Shown: piece after piece, positions 61,704-64,000 of the stretch
How positions within the stretch are numbered: the stretch's first letter is position 1
How the letters are laid out: every line of letters begins with the position of its first letter
Assembly (NCBI GenBank): GCA_045639905.1
Contig: JAZUDZ010000054.1
Span: 5,803 to 69,802 of the forward strand
Length of the DNA stretch: 64,000 nucleotides
Origin: RGIG426 sp045639905
Lineage (GTDB): Bacteria; Bacillota; Clostridia; Oscillospirales; Acutalibacteraceae
Direction: 5' to 3'
The notes under the pieces: model-generated
What the model saw: the letters and a program-made list of their open reading frames with translations, nothing else
Database searches by the model: none
What the model was told of the DNA's origin: nothing
Translations under genes and position numbers: made by a program

Positions 61704-62192
61704 ATGTTTCCTCCTGTGGTGCTTAAAGCACCTGTCTTTTTCTTGTTTTTCCTCTGTTTGTCAGTCAGCACTCCTTTTCCATATGCCACTGACAAATAGA
61801 TTTACCTTTTCGTAATATTATTAATATGATTACACTATTTGTCCCCGACTTCCCGTGTACGGGAGTCTATCAAGCGCTCTTTTAGAGTCCATATGCTTTC
61901 GCATCCGCCGGGTCCTCCGCCGGCTCCGTAGAGAAGTATCATTATGCCCGATTCGGGTCCTTGCCACGCAATTCTGGCGCTGCCGACTGCAAAAACCGCT
62001 CCCGTTTTTCAACGATCATGGCGCACAATCGACACGGCTCGCCTTATCGGGAACGTGCTTGATATCTGCTATTCAGTTGTCAAAGTACGTTTTCATTTTT
62101 AGAACATATGTTCTTTGTGTAGGCGAAAAAGAAAGGCCTTACGACCAATTGAGTGGATGTTCTTCGCCGATGTGAACATTTGTTCGTGTTTG
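61704..62192. other. Region without convincing gene, left of the LexA-box promoter
   Basis: Short frames exist on both strands but none has a good ribosome site together with a recognisable product. The region holds a near-perfect palindrome GGTGCTTAAAGCACC (61718-61732) just upstream of the adhesin ribosome site, several GC-rich inverted repeats around 61850-62010, and a second LexA box (62102-62113). It would be the leader of a leftward transcript from the promoter at 62194. Confidence 0.6.
62102..62113. promoter_or_regulatory. LexA (SOS) box 2
   Basis: GAACATATGTTC is a perfect match to the Gram-positive LexA consensus GAACNNNNGTTC with the preferred purine/pyrimidine positions. It lies about 75 bp downstream of the expected transcription start. 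Confidence 0.7.
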
Positions 62193-62222
62193 TAGTATAT
62201 TCCATCACCGCCCCCATGTCAA
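62173..62222 (-). promoter_or_regulatory. Leftward promoter overlapped by LexA box 1
   Basis: A perfect -35 TTGACA (62217-62222) and a -10 TATACT (62194-62199) are 17 bp apart. The LexA box CGAACAAATGTTCA (62173-62186) begins 7 bp beyond the -10 and covers the start point, so LexA would repress transcription until DNA damage. The first annotated gene downstream is the adhesin at 61703, about 490 bp away, followed by the conjugation genes. Confidence 0.75.
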
Positions 62223-62304
62223 CGGGTTATTTTATTTTTTTCGCGCTATATTTGGCACATTTTGTACAGGTAATAGGTTTACAGTATACATTTAACGCAA
62301 AAAA

Positions 62305-62345
62305 TAACTGGTCATCTTCTGATTAAGCGCGAAAATGACCAGTTA
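62305..62345 (-). terminator. Intrinsic terminator at the end of the CRISPR array
   Basis: An 11-bp perfect stem (62305-62315 with 62335-62345; TAACTGGTCAT/ATGACCAGTTA) closes a 19-nt loop and is followed on the minus strand by TTTTTTG. It lies beyond the degenerate end of the array, as expected if the array is transcribed leftwards. Confidence 0.7.
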
Positions 62346-62354
62346 CTCTCAAAT
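62345..62354 (-). repeat. Remnant of one more CRISPR repeat
   Basis: TACTCTCAAAT matches the end of the repeat except for its last base and sits exactly 30 bp (one spacer length) before the first full repeat, so it is in register. The rest of this unit is not recognisable and overlaps the terminator stem. Confidence 0.5.
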
Positions 62355-62384
62355 CTACCAATGTTATTACCCTGACCGTGAAAT

Positions 62385-64000
62385 GTTTGAAACCCCTATG
62401 AAATTACACTACTCTCAAACCCACCTTTTATTTGTTCCGATTCAAGCCGTGTTTGAGATCCCTATGAAATTACACTACTCTCAAACTCTGCTGGACGGTA
62501 CCACGCGCAACCATTCGTTTGAGATCCCTATGAAATTACACTACTCTCAAACGTTTCAAGTCCAACAGCATATACATTATTGGTTTGAGATCCCTATGAA
62601 ATTACACTACTCTCAAACCAGGAAGCCGTTGCCGGTGTTGACGGAGAAGTTTGAGATCCCTATGAAATTACACTACTCTCAAACTACAAGGCATCTTGGA
62701 ATTATACGGCAATAAGGTTTGAGATCCCTATGAAATTACACTACTCTCAAACGGCAGGTTGTCGAGCAATGCATCGACGACTGTTTGAGATCCCTATGAA
62801 ATTACACTACTCTCAAACAAGATACGACTCAATCAACAAAATCGCCGAGTTTGAGATCCCTATGAAATTACACTACTCTCAAACCTCTGTCCTTGTAAGC
62901 TTCGTCGTTTTGGGGGTTTGAGATCCCTATGAAATTACACTACTCTCAAACGGAACAACAAAGAGCGACTGCTTCACTTTTGTTTGAGATCCCTATGAAA
63001 TTACACTACTCTCAAACATCTATTCACCCCATAAGAAAAAGGCTGGGGTTTGAGATCCCTATGAAATTACACTACTCTCAAACAGCGCGATAAAGGTGAT
63101 CTGAATTCCAGCTGTGTGAGATCCCTATGAAATTACACTACTCTCAAACTACCATAGGACTTTGATGCCTTTAGGTACAGTTTGAGATCCCTATGAAATT
63201 ACACTACTCTCAAACTGAATCCGTTATACTGTCCATACTCGTTGAGTTTGAGATCCCTATGAAATTACACTACTCTCAAACAGAAAGCCGATTTCGACTG
63301 TTTCGTACAACGTTTGAGATCCCTATGAAATTACACTACTCTCAAACATTTGGTTCATCTCCCTCCCGTTGTAAATAGTTTGAGATCCCTATGAAATTAC
63401 ACTACTCTCAAACGCCAACATACTCAAGCTGTTTACTTTTGCGCCGTTTGAGATCCCTATGAAATTACACTACTCTCAAACCGATGCGATTTTACTTGAT
63501 ATCAAAAACGTGGTTTGAGATCCCTATGAAATTACACTACTCTCAAACAACAGGCTGCAGCCAAGCAACACGCTCAAAGTTTGAGATCCCTATGAAATTA
63601 CACTACTCTCAAACTCCAGCAAAAACGAACGGTTACGATTGACGGTTTGAGATCCCTATGAAATTACACTACTCTCAAACACAATCAATCGGATGCAGGA
63701 CTTTTATGCCGTTTGAGATCCCTATGAAATTACACTACTCTCAAACGGAACAACAAAGAGCGACTGCTTCACTTTTGTTTGAGATCCCTATGAAATTACA
63801 CTACTCTCAAACAGGACAAAGATGGTAACAACCGTTCCAAGCGTTTGAGATCCCTATGAAATTACACTACTCTCAAACCGGTGTGGTGTAGGATGTGCCG
63901 TCACTCTTGTTTGAGATCCCTATGAAATTACACTACTCTCAAACTTACAAATGTTCAACCACATTTAGATTTGAGTTTGAGATCCCTATGAAATTACACT
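62385..64000 (-). CRISPR. CRISPR array, 25 repeats visible, type II-like repeat
   Basis: Twenty-five 36-bp repeats are separated by 24 spacers; the array continues past the right edge, where the last repeat is cut to 26 bp. On the minus strand the repeat begins GTTTGAGAGTAGTGTAAT and ends GGGATCTCAAAC, which resembles Cas9-associated repeats. Spacers are 30 bp except four of 31-32 bp (starting at 62685, 62885, 63414 and 63482). The leftmost repeat (62385-62420) has two changes (GTTTGAAACCCC), and the repeat at 63114 has one (GTGTGAG). Degeneracy at the left, plus the terminator there, implies transcription on the minus strand with the leader and any cas genes to the right. The spacer at 62952 is repeated at 63747. 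Confidence 0.97.

Noticed and set aside
61830..62175. Short frames on both strands (60 and 106 codons) right of the adhesin gene
   Set aside because: They are Arg/Ser/Cys-rich, lack ribosome sites and resemble no family; I treat the region as leader or noncoding.
62338..62384. Possible tracrRNA anti-repeat at the array's left end
   Set aside because: Only about 10 bases match the repeat, and no nexus-like hairpins follow on the plus strand; an in-register degenerate repeat explains it better.
62335..63378. Plus-strand open frames repeating FEIPMKLHYSQT
   Set aside because: They are translations of the CRISPR repeats, whose 66-bp period keeps the frame open by chance; there is no ribosome site or domain.

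Overview
This window comes from a Clostridia genome, most likely an anaerobic Oscillospiraceae/Ruminococcus-type gut or rumen bacterium. The evidence is four secreted proteins ending in type I dockerins, a leucine-type T-box leader, ferredoxin-dependent 2-oxoacid metabolism, and a conjugation module of the Tn1549/CTn type (Maff2, PcfB, PrgI, CHAP, ArdC and YodL/DUF3846 proteins). Base composition is roughly even and promoters are standard Gram-positive sigma-A type. Family names are assigned by reading the proteins, not by database search.

Layout. 1-1026 (+): end of a DUF4417 gene, a compact EndoU nuclease and its presumed immunity partner; 1027-1250 shows nothing. 1306-11873 (-): a ten-gene branched-chain acid operon behind one promoter and a T-box leader (promoter 12184-12212, leader 11901-12177). 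Its genes are a LeuA-like protein with a ruined active site, a TIM-barrel/acyl-CoA ligase fusion, ilvE, a P-loop ATPase, a four-subunit 2-oxoisovalerate:ferredoxin oxidoreductase, an XRE-cupin regulator and a second acyl-CoA synthetase. Together they could activate branched-chain fatty acids, carboxylate the CoA esters to 2-oxo acids and transaminate them to valine, leucine and isoleucine, or run the reverse. 12301-16104: an amidohydrolase, then the housekeeping genes mnmG, DUF1294 and rsmG.

16156-32189 (-): surface-protein region with a 2295-residue dockerin protein, a membrane-anchored GLUG protein in an operon with a PrsW-type protease and another membrane protein, an XRE regulator with an operator built into its promoter, and a second dockerin protein with six exact-length Cys/His repeats. 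32272-36396 (-): a partner-switching signalling operon (sensor phosphatase fused to an anti-sigma-type kinase, small-alarmone-hydrolase-like HD protein, STAS-kinase fusion, STAS protein).

36497-61703 (-): conjugation genes (CHAP hydrolase, VirB4, PrgI, TrbL/VirB6, Maff2, VirD4, PcfB, MobC-like, ArdC, accessory DUFs, thioester/SpaA adhesin). The core is broken up by cargo: a phosphoesterase with its own promoter, an XRE/nucleotidyltransferase pair, and two paralogous threonine-rich dockerin proteins. No relaxase or integrase is visible. 61704-62384 has no convincing gene but holds a leftward promoter with two LexA boxes. 62385-64000: a CRISPR array of 25 repeats (type II-like 36-bp repeat) running off the right edge. 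It is probably transcribed leftwards and ends in an intrinsic terminator at 62305-62345. No cas genes are in the window.
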